From Sedimenticola sp. (lineage in GTDB: Bacteria > Pseudomonadota > Gammaproteobacteria > Chromatiales > Chromatiaceae): a stretch of 37,543 nt of DNA. The DNA lies in NCBI GenBank assembly GCA_027083925.1, contig JALWMK010000145.1:1-37543 (forward strand), in the 5' to 3' direction. Shown in pieces: positions 8,019 to 16,353 of the stretch. The translations under genes and the position numbers were made by a program. Position 1 is the stretch's first letter. Each line of letters begins with the position of its first letter. The notes below the pieces were generated by a model that worked only from the letters and a program-made list of their open reading frames with translations, did not search any database and was not told the origin of the DNA.

Positions 8019-9128
8019 ATGCCCGAGATAAATGATTTTCTGAAACTAATGGTAAAGAATGACGCATCGGATCTGTTTTTTTCCGCAGGTACTCCCCTGC
8101 ACATGAAGGTTGACGGGGTGCTTTCGGTGGTGAAGGACAAACCCCTGGGAGGAAAAGGCATTGCTGTGCTGGCAGACGGCATCATGACGGCCAGGCAGCG
8201 ACAGGCGTTTGAAAACCGGCCGGAAATGAATCTTGGCCTGGAGCTGGATGGCCATGGTCGTTTTCGGGTGAATGTGTTTCGCCAGCGGGGTGAGGTGGCG
8301 ATGGTGATCCGGTACCTGAAGGACAAAATACCGACCATAGCCGAACTCCATCTTCCGCCGATACTGGAGGAGCTGGTGATGAAGCCGCGGGGGCTGATTC
8401 TGGCGGTGGGGGCTACCGGTGCCGGCAAGTCCACTACCCTGGCCTCCATGATCGACTATCGCAACAGGCATAGCCGCAGCCATATTCTGACGGTCGAAGA
8501 CCCTGTGGAATATGTGCATCACTACCAAAAGTCCGTGGTCAACCAGCGGGAAATCGGCCTGGATACTGTCAGTTACGAAGACGCCTTGATGAATGCCATG
8601 CGTGAAGCGCCGGATGTGATCCTCATCGGTGAAATTCGTGAGCGCTCCACCATGCAGCATGCTATTGCCTATGCGGAAACCGGGCATTTGTGCCTTTCCA
8701 CCCTGCACGGCAGTAACGCCAGCCATGTGTTGGAGCGGGTTGTGACCTTTTTTCCCAAGGACATGCACGCCCAGTTGTTCATGGATCTGGCGCACAACCT
8801 GGTGGCCATTGTTTCTCAGCGTCTGGTGCGTGACAATGAAGGAAAACGTGTACCGGCGGTGGAGGTGATGATAATCACGCCCCTGGTTCGTGACCTGATT
8901 TCCAAGGGAAAAATCGACGAGGTTCGTGAGGCCATGGAAAGGAGCAGTGAGCCTGGTATGCAGACTTTTGACCAGTCCCTGTATCGCCTGTTCAAGGAAG
9001 GGCGCATCAGTGAGGAAAAAGCCATGGAGTTTGCCGAATCCCAGAGCAATCTTGGGGTGCGCATCCGCCTGGGCAAGGGGGGCACCCCGGACAATGAGGA
9101 TCTGCAGACCGAAGCCATGGGCAGCTGA
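8019..9128 (+). CDS. pilU: Type IV pilus retraction ATPase PilU
   Basis: This 369-residue GspE/PilT family ATPase acts on the cytoplasmic face of the type IV pilus machine. The N-terminal PAS-like part starts MPEINDFLKLMVKNDASDLFFSAG. The ATPase core has a Walker A GATGAGKST (131-139), the Asp-box TVEDPVEY (158-165), Walker B DVILIGEIR (199-207) and the His-box AETGHLCLSTLH (219-230). GEIRER-TM instead of GEMRDLETI, and LCLSTLH instead of LVFGTLH, point to PilU rather than PilT. The length is close to P. aeruginosa PilU (382). PilU supports PilT-dependent retraction. The ATG at 8019 follows GGAGGG closely, which fixes the start. No pilT lies beside it; the pilMNOPQ operon is 11 kb away. Confidence 0.9.
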   Translation: MPEINDFLKLMVKNDASDLFFSAGTPLHMKVDGVLSVVKDKPLGGKGIAVLADGIMTARQRQAFENRPEMNLGLELDGHGRFRVNVFRQRGEVAMVIRYLKDKIPTIAELHLPPILEELVMKPRGLILAVGATGAGKSTTLASMIDYRNRHSRSHILTVEDPVEYVHHYQKSVVNQREIGLDTVSYEDALMNAMREAPDVILIGEIRERSTMQHAIAYAETGHLCLSTLHGSNASHVLERVVTFFPKDMHAQLFMDLAHNLVAIVSQRLVRDNEGKRVPAVEVMIITPLVRDLISKGKIDEVREAMERSSEPGMQTFDQSLYRLFKEGRISEEKAMEFAESQSNLGVRIRLGKGGTPDNEDLQTEAMGS

Positions 9129-9140
9129 TACAATCATCCG

Positions 9141-11306
9141 ATGGATGTCTCAACGATTCTTGATGGCCTGAACGCCGCCCAGCGCGAAGCGGTTTCCTCG
9201 CCCCCCTGTTCCACTCTGGTGCTGGCGGGAGCGGGTTCGGGCAAGACCCGGGTGCTGGTGCATCGCATCGCCTGGCTGATCCAGGTGGAAGGCACATCAC
9301 CCTGGGGGATTCTGGCCGTGACCTTCACCAACAAGGCGGCGAAGGAAATGCGTCAGCGCATCGAGGAACTGCTGGGCTTTCCTGCTGGCGGCATGTGGGT
9401 GGGAACCTTTCACGGCCTGGCCCATCGCCTGCTGCGCGCCCATTGGGAAGAAGCCAGTCTGCCCAAGGGTTTTCAGATTCTCGATTCCGATGATCAGCTG
9501 CGCATGGTAAAACGGGTGATCCGCGAGCTGAACCTGGATGACGTTAAGTGGCCGCCACGTCAGGCCCAGTGGTTCATCAACGAGCAGAAGGACGAAGGCC
9601 GCCGCCCCCAGCATCTGGAAGACGGCGGAGACCTGTGGCAGCGGCAGATGATCCGTATCTACACGGGTTATCAGGCGGCCTGCGAGCGGGCGGGCGCAGT
9701 GGATTTTGCTGAATTGCTGCTGCGCGCCCATGAATTGTGGCGGGATCGGCCGGATGTGCTCCAGCACTACCAGGAGCGCTTCCAGCATGTGCTGGTGGAT
9801 GAATTCCAGGACACCAACGCCATTCAGTACGCCTGGCTACGGCTGCTGGCAGGGGAGCGGGACAACCTGTTCGTGGTGGGGGATGATGACCAGTCCATCT
9901 ATGGCTGGCGCGGCGCCCGGGTGGAGAACATCCAGGACTTTCCCCGGCATTTTCCCAGCGCCCGTGTGGTGAAACTGGAGCAGAACTATCGCTCCAGCGG
10001 CAACATCCTGCGTGGTGCCAATGCAGTAATCAGCAATAATCCCGAGCGTCTGGGGAAGGCACTGTGGACGGAAGATGACGATGGTGAGCCCATCCGCATC
10101 TACACCGGATTCAATGAGGTGGATGAGGCACGCTTCGTGGTGGATCGCATTCGTCGGTTTGTCGATGACGGGCATTTGCGGGCGGAGGCAGCGATTTTAT
10201 ACCGCACCACCGCCCAGTCGCGGGTGTTCGAGGAGGCCTTGCTGCAATCGGCCATGCCCTATCGCGTGTATGGCGGACTGCGCTTTTTCGAGCGTGCGGA
10301 GGTTAAAGATGCCCTGGCCTACCTGCGCCAGCTTTCCAATCCCCATGACGATGCCGCCTTCGAGCGCTCGGTGAACCAGCCGCCCCGGGGCGTTGGCGCC
10401 AAGACCCTGGATGCGGTGCGCGCCCATGCCCGGGACTTCAACTGCTCCTTGTGGCAAGCGTCGGAAGATCTGCTGCGCGGCGGTAGCATGTCCCCTCGGG
10501 CGGCAAAGGCCCTGCAGGGTTACCTGGATCTCATCCATGAGCTGCGGGCGGCCACGCAGACGCTGCCCCTGTGGGAGACTGCCGAACATGTGATCCACCA
10601 CAGCCGCCTGCCGGAACACTTCAAGAAGTCCAGGGACGGCAAGGGACAGGACCGGGTGGAGAACCTGGAGGAACTGGTCAATGCCGCCCGGCAGTTCCGG
10701 CACGCGCCGGAGGAAATCGAAGACATTTCCGAGCTGGATGCCTTCCTCTCTCAAGCCGCACTGGAAGCTGGCGACAATCAGGCGCAAGAATATGAAGACA
10801 GCGTGCAGCTCATGACCCTGCACTCCGCCAAGGGGCTGGAATTCCCCCTGGTGTTTTTGGTGGGCGTGGAAGAAGGGTTGTTTCCCCACAGCATGTCGGC
10901 GGAAGATCCTGCGCGACTGGAGGAGGAACGGCGGCTGTGCTATGTAGGCATGACCCGCGCCATGGGGCAACTGTACATGAGCTATGCGGAGAACCGCCGT
11001 CTGCATGGCAAGGAGTCCTATCCCCTGCCATCGCGGTTTCTGCGGGAGATACCGCCGGAAGTAACCGAAGAAGTGCGCGCCCGTCCCGTCATCGCCCGCC
11101 CGTTTGCCGCCCGCGACGGCACCCTGAACGATACCATGGAAAGCACGGGCTTCGATCTGGGGCAGCGCGTAGCGCATCCCAAATTTGGCGAAGGTGTAGT
11201 GCTCAATGCCGAGGGTCAGGGCAGCAGTGCCCGGGTGCAGGTGAATTTTGAAGCGGTTGGCAGCAAGTGGCTCGTCGTTTCCTATGCCAATCTGCAGCAG
11301 GTGTGA
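9141..11306 (+). CDS. uvrD: DNA helicase II UvrD
   Basis: This 721-residue superfamily 1A 3'-5' helicase is almost the same length as E. coli UvrD (720). Motifs appear in order: Walker A AGAGSGKT (29-36), motif Ia VTFTNKAAKEM, Walker B DEFQDTN, motif III GDDDQSIYGWRGA, motif IV EQNYRSS, motif V TLHSAKGLEFPLVFLVG and motif VI CYVGMTRA. The C-terminal segment (GQRVAHPKFGEGVVLNAEGQG) is the Tudor-like tail of UvrD that contacts RNA polymerase. UvrD removes the UvrABC-cut oligonucleotide in nucleotide excision repair and unwinds DNA in mismatch repair. It could also be called Rep or PcrA, but the DDDQSIYGWRGA motif with this tail favours UvrD. It starts 12 bases after pilU with a weak ribosome site, so some coupling to pilU is likely. 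Confidence 0.95.
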   Translation: MDVSTILDGLNAAQREAVSSPPCSTLVLAGAGSGKTRVLVHRIAWLIQVEGTSPWGILAVTFTNKAAKEMRQRIEELLGFPAGGMWVGTFHGLAHRLLRAHWEEASLPKGFQILDSDDQLRMVKRVIRELNLDDVKWPPRQAQWFINEQKDEGRRPQHLEDGGDLWQRQMIRIYTGYQAACERAGAVDFAELLLRAHELWRDRPDVLQHYQERFQHVLVDEFQDTNAIQYAWLRLLAGERDNLFVVGDDDQSIYGWRGARVENIQDFPRHFPSARVVKLEQNYRSSGNILRGANAVISNNPERLGKALWTEDDDGEPIRIYTGFNEVDEARFVVDRIRRFVDDGHLRAEAAILYRTTAQSRVFEEALLQSAMPYRVYGGLRFFERAEVKDALAYLRQLSNPHDDAAFERSVNQPPRGVGAKTLDAVRAHARDFNCSLWQASEDLLRGGSMSPRAAKALQGYLDLIHELRAATQTLPLWETAEHVIHHSRLPEHFKKSRDGKGQDRVENLEELVNAARQFRHAPEEIEDISELDAFLSQAALEAGDNQAQEYEDSVQLMTLHSAKGLEFPLVFLVGVEEGLFPHSMSAEDPARLEEERRLCYVGMTRAMGQLYMSYAENRRLHGKESYPLPSRFLREIPPEVTEEVRARPVIARPFAARDGTLNDTMESTGFDLGQRVAHPKFGEGVVLNAEGQGSSARVQVNFEAVGSKWLVVSYANLQQV

Positions 11307-11340
11307 TTACTGAAACCCTTTTGAATCAGAGGAATGAAAT

Positions 11341-12426
11341 ATGGATCGACGTGATTTTCTGAAAAAGGCCGGTGCAGCTGCCGCGGTTGCCGGAACGGGG
11401 GTGACCGCCAGCGGTTTGGCCCGGGCTGGCTCCCCCATCAAGTGGAAAATGGTCACCACCTGGCCGAAGAATTTCCCCGGCTTGGGCACCGGGGCCAACA
11501 ACCTGGCGAAACTGATCACGGAAATGTCCGGTGGACGGCTCAAGGTCAAGGTCTACGGAGCCAAAGAGCTGGTGCCGGCGTTCGAAGTCTTCGATGCCGT
11601 CTCCCGCAGCACCGCGGAAATGGGTCATGCTTCCGCCTATTACTGGAAGGGCAAGGTACCGGAGGCGCAGTTCTTTTCCACCATGCCTTTTGGCATGACC
11701 GCCAACGAGATGAACGGCTGGATCTATTACGGTGGCGGCCAGAAACTCTGGGATGAGACGTACAAACCCTTTGGCGTTATCGGCCGTCCGGCGGGCAATA
11801 CGGGAGTGCAGATGGGCGGCTGGTTCAACAGGGAAATCAACTCCCTGGCGGACATGAAAGGGCTGAAGATGCGCATTCCCGGCCTGGGGGGTGAGGTGCT
11901 CAAGCGCCTGGGCGGCACCCCGGTAAATCTGCCCGGCGGCGAGCTGTTCACCGCCCTGACCTCCGGCACCATCGACGCCACGGAATGGGTAGGGCCGTAC
12001 AACGATCTGGCCTTCGGACTGTACAAGGCAGCCAAATACTATTATTACCCCGGTTTCCATGAGCCGGGCACCATTCTCGAAGCGCTGATCAACCGTAAGG
12101 CGTTCGAGGCCCTGCCCAAGGATTTGCAATCCATCGTGGAAAACGCCTGCAAGATCGTCAATCAGGATATGCTGGCGGAATACAGCGCCCGCAACCCCGG
12201 CGCCCTGGATCAACTGGTGAACAAGCACAAGGTGCAACTGCGCGCCTATCCAGATGATGTGTTGGTGCAACTGCGCAAGGTTTCCGCCGAAGTGGCGGCG
12301 GAACTGGCGGGGCAGAACAAGGCGGCGAAAGATATCTACGACAGCTATATGCAGTTCCTCAATGCCTCGAAGAAATACAGCGCCATTTCCGATCTCGCCT
12401 ACCTCAAGGCGCGGGATGCCGGATGA
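11341..12426 (+). CDS. TRAP transporter solute receptor, TakP-like (2-oxo acid binding type)
   Basis: This 361-residue periplasmic binding protein has a twin-arginine signal (MDRRDFLKKAG, then an alanine-rich stretch ending near ARA). The body is of the DctP family: TTWPKNFPGLGTGANNLAKLI, MRIPGLGGEVLKRLGGTPV and DATEWVGPYNDLAFGLYKAAKYYYYPGFHEPG. Gln157, Arg178, Glu215 and Trp216 fall where TakP of Rhodobacter binds the sodium-chelated 2-oxo acid, so pyruvate-like acids are the best ligand guess. DctQ and DctM membrane subunits are absent from the window, which makes this an orphan receptor here. It lies 34 bases after uvrD with a good GAGGA site and overlaps hemW by four bases. Confidence 0.9.
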   Translation: MDRRDFLKKAGAAAAVAGTGVTASGLARAGSPIKWKMVTTWPKNFPGLGTGANNLAKLITEMSGGRLKVKVYGAKELVPAFEVFDAVSRSTAEMGHASAYYWKGKVPEAQFFSTMPFGMTANEMNGWIYYGGGQKLWDETYKPFGVIGRPAGNTGVQMGGWFNREINSLADMKGLKMRIPGLGGEVLKRLGGTPVNLPGGELFTALTSGTIDATEWVGPYNDLAFGLYKAAKYYYYPGFHEPGTILEALINRKAFEALPKDLQSIVENACKIVNQDMLAEYSARNPGALDQLVNKHKVQLRAYPDDVLVQLRKVSAEVAAELAGQNKAAKDIYDSYMQFLNASKKYSAISDLAYLKARDAG

Positions 12427-13583
12427 CATGTCCCGAACCGGGGGATGTGCCGCTTTCTTTGTATGTGCATATCCCCTGGTGTGTGAGCAAATGCCCTTAC
12501 TGTGATTTCAATTCCCATGCCCTGAAGGGGGAATTGCCGGAGCAGGCCTACGTACAGGCGTTACTGGAGGATTTGTACTGGCAGCAGCCCCTGGCTTGCG
12601 GGCGAAAAATCAACAGCATCTTTATCGGTGGTGGCACTCCCAGCCTGTTCAGCGGCGCCGTCATCGACGATCTGTTGCGGGGAATTCGGCAGCAGTTGGT
12701 GGTGGCGCCGGAAGCCGAAATCACCCTGGAAGCCAATCCCGGTGCCGCCGATGCCGGTCATTTCGCCGCTTATCGCGCCGCCGGGGTGAACCGGCTTTCC
12801 ATCGGGGCACAGAGCTTCAATGCCGCGCAGCTGAAGATGCTGGGGAGAATCCACGATCCGCAGCAGATCCGCCAGGCTGTCGCTGCAGCCACAGAGGCTG
12901 GATTCGAAAACATCAACCTGGATCTTATGTTTGGCCTGCCGGGGCAGGATTCGCAGCAGGCCCTGGCGGATCTGCAACAGGCTGTCGAACTGGCTCCAGT
13001 GCATATTTCCTGGTATCAACTCACTATTGAGCCCAACACCCGCTTCTACCACCAGCCGCCTCCGGCGCCCAACGACGAGCTATTGTGGAAAATCCAGCAA
13101 AAAGGCCATGGTTATTTGCGGGAAATGGGCTATGCTCAATATGAGGTTTCCGCATTTGCGAAGCCAAAAATGGTTGGCAGGCACAATTTCAATTACTGGA
13201 CATTTGGCGATTACCTGGCGATTGGCGCTGGTGCGCACGGCAAGATCAGCACGGAAGACGGGGTGATCCGGTATTCCAGGGAGCGCCATCCCCGAGCGTA
13301 CATGCAAATGCCGCAGGCGAAGGTGGAACAACGTGTACTGGAAGCTGTTGATCTGCAGCTGGAATTTATGATGAACGCCATGCGTTTGCGCCAGGGTGTC
13401 ACTATAGAGTTGTTTGAGGCGTGTACCGGCCTGCCTTTTGCCCGCATAGGGAAGGAAGTAAGGCAGGCGCAGACGCTGGGGTTGCTGGAAATGCAACCAG
13501 GCCGATTGCAGCCAACCGTGAGAGGGCAGGCATTTCTCAATGACCTGCTGATCATGTTTGACAAAAATGAGACGGTACGGTGA
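12423..13583 (+). CDS. hemW: Radical SAM heme chaperone HemW
   Basis: This is a 386-residue radical SAM protein. The cluster-binding motif HIPWCVSKCPYC has cysteines at 20, 24 and 27. The HIPWC and CDFNSH context is characteristic of the HemW/HemN-like group rather than true coproporphyrinogen dehydrogenase. SAM-binding GGGTPS, the LEANPG segment, GVNRLSIGAQSF and LMFGLPGQ follow. The C-terminal half has HNFNYW and GAGAHG, typical of the HemW domain. The family binds heme and is thought to deliver it to membrane respiratory proteins, and older annotations call it oxygen-independent coproporphyrinogen III oxidase. The ATG overlaps the TRAP receptor stop as ATGA, so the two are translationally coupled, though no functional link is known. 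Confidence 0.93.
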   Translation: MTCPEPGDVPLSLYVHIPWCVSKCPYCDFNSHALKGELPEQAYVQALLEDLYWQQPLACGRKINSIFIGGGTPSLFSGAVIDDLLRGIRQQLVVAPEAEITLEANPGAADAGHFAAYRAAGVNRLSIGAQSFNAAQLKMLGRIHDPQQIRQAVAAATEAGFENINLDLMFGLPGQDSQQALADLQQAVELAPVHISWYQLTIEPNTRFYHQPPPAPNDELLWKIQQKGHGYLREMGYAQYEVSAFAKPKMVGRHNFNYWTFGDYLAIGAGAHGKISTEDGVIRYSRERHPRAYMQMPQAKVEQRVLEAVDLQLEFMMNAMRLRQGVTIELFEACTGLPFARIGKEVRQAQTLGLLEMQPGRLQPTVRGQAFLNDLLIMFDKNETVR

Positions 13584-13629
13584 TTTTACAAAGCAGCCGG
13601 CGGGGGGCGGTTGCCTGGGAAATTAGCAC

Positions 13630-13658
13630 TTGAAATTTGCCCGGTGCTTCCCTAAAAT
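13630..13658 (+). promoter_or_regulatory. Sigma-70 promoter of rpmE
   Basis: TTGAAA (13630-13635) and TAAAAT (13653-13658) are separated by exactly 17 bases, a near-consensus promoter. Transcription would start near 13665, leaving a leader of about 64 bases before rpmE. Confidence 0.72.
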
Positions 13659-13669
13659 GCGCGGTTCTG

Positions 13670-13722
13670 TAGCGCAGTTGCGCTATTTTATAGACATTTT
13701 TTAAAGCGGCCAGAGGCCGGAG
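13670..13722 (+). promoter_or_regulatory. Structured rpmE leader (possible L31 autoregulatory element)
   Basis: Two hairpins lie between the promoter and rpmE. TAGCGCA / TGCGCTA occupies 13670-13685, and CGGCC-AGA-GGCCG occupies 13707-13719. The second abuts the ribosome site GGAG at 13719-13722. Leaders in which L31 represses its own synthesis are known in gammaproteobacteria, so this is a reasonable candidate, but I cannot confirm the covariance-model match. Confidence 0.45.
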
Positions 13723-13728
13723 ACGGAC

Positions 13729-13929
13729 ATGAAAGCGGACATCCATCCTGACTACAATGACATCAAGGTTACCTGCAGCTGCGGTAATGCCTTTGAAACC
13801 CGTTCTACCCTGGGTAAAGACCTGAACATTGAAATATGTTCTGCCTGTCACCCTTTCTATACCGGGCAGCAGAAGATGATGGATACCGCAGGCCGCGTGG
13901 ACAAGTTTCGCAAGCGCTACGCACGCTGA
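13729..13929 (+). CDS. rpmE: 50S ribosomal protein L31 (zinc-binding, C+ form)
   Basis: This 66-residue protein begins [20 protein letters not shown]. The four zinc ligands are present as C16-x-C18 and C37-x-x-C40 (ICSAC), so this is the C+ paralogue rather than the zinc-independent ytiA type. The C-terminal part ([25 protein letters not shown]) is the standard L31 tail. L31 sits on the large subunit and bridges to the 30S head. The gene is monocistronic: it has its own promoter, a GGAG ribosome site 6 bases before the ATG and a terminator hairpin behind it. Confidence 0.97.
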   Translation: MKADIHPDYNDIKVTCSCGNAFETRSTLGKDLNIEICSACHPFYTGQQKMMDTAGRVDKFRKRYAR

Positions 13930-13947
13930 TTGGAGCAACACGCCAGC

Positions 13948-13978
13948 AAAAGGGCGCCCTCGTGGCGCCTTTGTTATT
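13948..13978 (+). terminator. Probable rho-independent terminator after rpmE
   Basis: AAAGGGCGCC pairs with GGCGCCTTT around a CTCGT loop, with one bulged G. TTTGTTATTT follows. The T tract is imperfect but the position, 18 bases after the rpmE stop, fits. Confidence 0.7.
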
Positions 13979-14099
13979 TCCAGGGACGGGATGGTTGCTG
14001 CGGGAGCCAGGGATGGCGGCGCGGTACATTTCCAAACGGCGGGTTACTGGCCAGGCATTTTCGGTTGCCGGGTAATTACCGCCATCAGGAGAAAAACAC

Positions 14100-15371
14100 A
14101 TGAGCAAAGATGCTGATGCGGATATCAACCAGGCTGCCCTGGAATACCACCAGTATCCGGTGCCGGGCAAAATCAGTGTCGAACTGACCAAATCCACCGT
14201 CTCACAGCGGGATCTGGCCCTGGCCTATACGCCGGGCGTTGCCGAACCGGTCCGGCGTATTGCCGAGAACCCGGAAGAGGCCTACAAATACACCGCCAAG
14301 GGAAATCTGGTGGCGGTAATCACCGATGGTACCGCAGTGTTGGGGCTGGGGCGTACCGGGGCACTGGCCGGAAAGCCGGTAATGGAAGGCAAGGCCGTGC
14401 TGTTCAAGCATTTTGCCGGCATCGATGTATTTGATATCGAGGTGAATGCAGAACACGCCAACGAATTTATCGATACTGTGGTGCGCATCGCCCCAACCTT
14501 TGGTGGCATCAACCTGGAAGATATTGCGGCGCCCCATTGTTTCGAGATCGAACAGGCTTTGGTGAACCAGCTGGATATCCCCGTGTTTCATGATGACCAG
14601 CATGGCACCGCCATCATCATCGCTGCGGGATTGCTGAACGCCCTGGAAATTCAGGAGAAGAAGCTGGAAGATGCGCGGGTAGTGGTGTTGGGCGCCGGGG
14701 CTGCCGGCATTGCCGCCGTGCGCCTGCTCTGCACCATGGGTGCCCGCCGCAACAATATTCTGGTGCTGGATCGCCAGGGCGTGATCCACACCGGGCGCGA
14801 GAATCTCAATCCGTTCAAGTTCAGTGTAGCTGCGGATACGGACAGGCGCACTCTTGCCGAAGCCATGGTGGAGGCGGATGTGTTCATCGGGGTTTCCGGG
14901 CCGGATCTGGTGACGCCGGAGATGCTGACCTCCATGGCGGAGCGGCCGGTGGTGTTCGCCCTGTCCAATCCGGTGCCGGAGATCCGCCCGGAAGTGGCCT
15001 GGCAGGTGCGGGATGACCTGATTATGGCCACGGGCCGCTCCGATTACCCCAACCAGGTCAACAATGTGCTGGGTTTTCCCTTCATTTTCCGGGGGGCGCT
15101 GGATGTGCGGGCCAGTTGCATAAACGAAGCCATGCAGATTGCGGCGGTGCAGGCGCTGAAAAATCTCACCCGGGCGCCTGTCCCCGAGGACGTGCTGGCG
15201 GCCTATGGCCTGACTCAGCTCGGTGCTGGAGTGGACTATATTCTGCCCAAACCGCTCGATAGCAGATTGCGTGAGGTTATTCCCCCTGCAGTTGCCAAAG
15301 CGGCGATTGAAAGTGGTGTGGCCCGCAGTTCCTGGCCCGCCCATTATCCACCCATGGACATTCTTGCCTGA
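14100..15371 (+). CDS. maeB: Malic enzyme, short form without phosphotransacetylase domain
   Basis: This 423-residue enzyme decarboxylates malate to pyruvate with NAD(P) reduction in the cytoplasm. It has the malic-domain residues Tyr43 (AYTPGVAEPV), Lys98 (MEGKAVLFK) and the metal-binding set Glu140-Asp141 (NLEDI) and Asp166 (FHDDQHGTA). The nucleotide fold starts at GAGAAG (199-204) and includes ALSNPVPEI and the late GFPFIFRGALDVRA block. It resembles the N-terminal half of E. coli MaeB (about 760 residues) but stops before the phosphotransacetylase-like half. This is a complete short form, not a truncation, because it ends at a natural stop before a new gene. AGGAGA lies seven bases before the ATG. 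It is first in the maeB-mdh-gltA group. Confidence 0.93.
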   Translation: MSKDADADINQAALEYHQYPVPGKISVELTKSTVSQRDLALAYTPGVAEPVRRIAENPEEAYKYTAKGNLVAVITDGTAVLGLGRTGALAGKPVMEGKAVLFKHFAGIDVFDIEVNAEHANEFIDTVVRIAPTFGGINLEDIAAPHCFEIEQALVNQLDIPVFHDDQHGTAIIIAAGLLNALEIQEKKLEDARVVVLGAGAAGIAAVRLLCTMGARRNNILVLDRQGVIHTGRENLNPFKFSVAADTDRRTLAEAMVEADVFIGVSGPDLVTPEMLTSMAERPVVFALSNPVPEIRPEVAWQVRDDLIMATGRSDYPNQVNNVLGFPFIFRGALDVRASCINEAMQIAAVQALKNLTRAPVPEDVLAAYGLTQLGAGVDYILPKPLDSRLREVIPPAVAKAAIESGVARSSWPAHYPPMDILA

Positions 15372-15382
15372 ACGGTTTCCTC

Positions 15383-15420
15383 TCCTCCTGCTATGCTTGA
15401 TGGACAAGGCAACAGGAGGA
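15383..15420 (+). promoter_or_regulatory. Hairpin that can sequester the mdh ribosome-binding site
   Basis: TCCTCCTG (15383-15390) and CAGGAGGA (15413-15420) are perfect 8-bp complements with 22 bases between them. A nested 4-bp CTTG/CAAG stem can form within the loop. The right arm is the mdh Shine-Dalgarno sequence, so the folded RNA would hide it. The structure sits in the maeB-mdh gap, overlapping no coding sequence. Confidence 0.65.
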
Positions 15421-15426
15421 AAATCA

Positions 15427-16353
15427 ATGAATAAGGTAGTGATAATGGGGGCAGGCCGGGTGGGGGAGACTACGGCACTGATTCTTGCAAAGCAGGAAAT
15501 ATGCAGAGAAATCATGCTCATAGATATTCGCAAGGATGCTCCCCAGGGCGTGGCGCTGGACATTATCCAGACGTCGCCCTTTTTCAATTTTGATACCCGG
15601 GTGGGGGGCAGCAACGATGCCGCTGATCTTGCGCACGCGGATCTGGTGGTGATTACCGCCGGCATTCCACGCAAGCCCGGAATGTCCCGTTCCGATGTGC
15701 TGGAAACCAATGTGGCCATTATCGATGATATTGTGGATGATATTCTGCAATATGCGCCAAATGCCATGATTCTGGTGGTGAGCAATCCGGTGGATGTACT
15801 CACCTGGCGGGTATGGAAGCGCACAGGATGGCCCCGAGAGCGGGTCTTCGGGCAGGCTGGCGTACTGGATGCCTCGCGCATGGCCACATTTATTGCCATG
15901 GAAACCGGGTTTTCCAGCCGTGACATCACCACTTTGGTATTGGGCGGGCACGGCGACAGCATGGTGCCCGTGCCAAGATTTTGTACAATCAACGGCATTC
16001 CCATCAGTCATTTTATCAGTGCGGAGCGAATACAGGATATAATTCAGCGCACCCGCGAAGGCGGGGCGGAAATACTGGCGTTGCGCAAAAATTCCAGCGC
16101 CTATGACGCCCCCGGGGCATCTGTGGCGGCAATGGTGGATGCCATCAGCCACAACCGCAAACGTCTGCTTCCCTGCGTGGCGATTCTGCAGGGCGAATAT
16201 GGGCAGGCGGATATTGCCATGGGGGTGCCTTGTGTCCTGGATGAACAGGGGTTGGCCAAAGTCTTGGAATTGGATCTGAATGCAGAGGAATCTGTCTCGT
16301 TCCAGCGTTCTGCCGCTGCAGTCAGCCAGGACATTGACCGGCTTGGAACCTGA
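15427..16353 (+). CDS. mdh: Malate dehydrogenase, lactate-dehydrogenase-like type
   Basis: This 308-residue NAD-dependent enzyme interconverts malate and oxaloacetate. The Rossmann fingerprint GAGRVG (8-13) and Asp33 (LIDI) indicate NAD use. Catalytic and substrate residues are Arg82 (PRKPGMSR, where malate enzymes carry Arg), Arg88, Asn120 (SNPVD), Arg151 and His175 (GGHGDSMVP). The GAG-type fingerprint and the GGHGDSMVP motif place it in the tetrameric LDH-like group, unlike the GAAGGIGQ enzyme of E. coli and many gammaproteobacteria. The ATG at 15427 was chosen over an upstream in-frame start inside maeB because AGGAGG lies eight bases before it. That ribosome site may be masked by the hairpin at 15383-15420. 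The stop codon overlaps the palindrome at 16349-16370. Confidence 0.93.
   Translation: MNKVVIMGAGRVGETTALILAKQEICREIMLIDIRKDAPQGVALDIIQTSPFFNFDTRVGGSNDAADLAHADLVVITAGIPRKPGMSRSDVLETNVAIIDDIVDDILQYAPNAMILVVSNPVDVLTWRVWKRTGWPRERVFGQAGVLDASRMATFIAMETGFSSRDITTLVLGGHGDSMVPVPRFCTINGIPISHFISAERIQDIIQRTREGGAEILALRKNSSAYDAPGASVAAMVDAISHNRKRLLPCVAILQGEYGQADIAMGVPCVLDEQGLAKVLELDLNAEESVSFQRSAAAVSQDIDRLGT

Noticed and set aside
14202-16004. A 600-codon open frame on the minus strand opposite maeB and mdh
   Set aside because: It lies fully antisense to two clearly recognisable enzymes, shows no family motifs and has low-complexity His/Gln-rich composition typical of a shadow frame.
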